Assembly: GCF_036636695.1 (NCBI RefSeq)
Contig: NZ_JAVWNW010000023.1
Strand: one strand, 5' to 3'
DNA: 21,914 bases
DNA from: Anaerorhabdus sp036636695
Lineage (GTDB): Bacteria; Bacillota_I; Bacilli_A; Erysipelotrichales; Erysipelotrichaceae
Below the pieces are notes generated by a model. It saw only the letters and a program-made list of their open reading frames with translations, made no database searches and was not told the origin of the DNA. Numbering within the stretch: the stretch's first letter is position 1; each line of letters opens with the position of its first letter. Shown here piece after piece: positions 21,868-21,914 of the stretch. The position numbers were made by a program, and so were the translations under genes.

Positions 21868-21914
21868 GACTGACCGATTGTCTCATGCGTCTTAGAAGGG
21901 CTGTTTTCATACCA

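Noticed and set aside
21854..21914. Intact 3' end of guaA running off the right edge
   Set aside because: Only the last five or so codons fit; further upstream every minus-strand frame departs from GMP synthase and the matching frame contains stops.

Overview
The window is AT-rich, closely packed DNA with strong AGGAGG-type ribosome binding sites, several PTS sugar systems, PRD regulators and many small single-function genes. This points to a low-GC Firmicute. The style would suit Erysipelotrichia/Erysipelothrix or a relative, but nothing here fixes the genus. TGA is used as an ordinary stop (the first glycosidase ends in TGA).

Layout. Positions 1-16 hold the first codons of a gene that runs off the left edge. 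Positions 108-1334 encode a membrane acyltransferase. Positions 1530-5485 are a leftward Lac-family PTS operon in the order EIIA, GH1 phospho-glycosidase, EIIC, a YczE-like membrane protein, EIIB. A LicR-type PTS-controlled activator (5623-7500) is transcribed away from it, and a perfect 10+10 bp inverted repeat lies between them. A DUF2130 coiled-coil protein with a nuclease-like motif follows (7642-8931).

Positions 8989-13407 are leftward accessory genes: a VOC/glyoxalase-like protein, an AraC regulator interrupted by one in-frame TGA, a ParB-like protein, a small membrane protein with a membrane-anchored XRE regulator, a 68-residue protein with a CGSCGC motif, and a coupled DinB-like plus SAP/DUF6434 pair. 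A rightward GNAT acetyltransferase follows (13486-14028).

Positions 14156-18505 are a second leftward sugar operon: promoter, RNA antiterminator/terminator switch 1, glucose-type EIIA, LicT antiterminator, switch 2, beta-glucoside EIIBC and 6-phospho-beta-glucosidase. LicT should bind both switches, giving substrate-induced antitermination. Switch 2 is embedded in the last codons and stop of licT. The two sugar loci therefore use different control logic: a DNA-binding PRD activator for one and an RNA-binding PRD antiterminator for the other.

The right part holds a second GNAT protein, an isoprenylcysteine-methyltransferase-like membrane protein, a GyrI-like effector-binding protein and a transglutaminase-like protein. 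The last 500 bases look like decayed mobile-element DNA: an XRE/MobT-type N-terminus with a frameshift, a tyrosine-recombinase C-terminal fragment, a hairpin, and a 12-base sequence matching the 3' end of guaA, a known integration site. No stretch longer than 300 bases lacks a gene. I found no rRNA, tRNA, CRISPR array or intact insertion sequence. I see no convincing wholly new system; the most notable points are the RAT placed inside licT, the YczE-like protein inside a PTS operon, the TGA-interrupted AraC gene and the guaA-type att relic.
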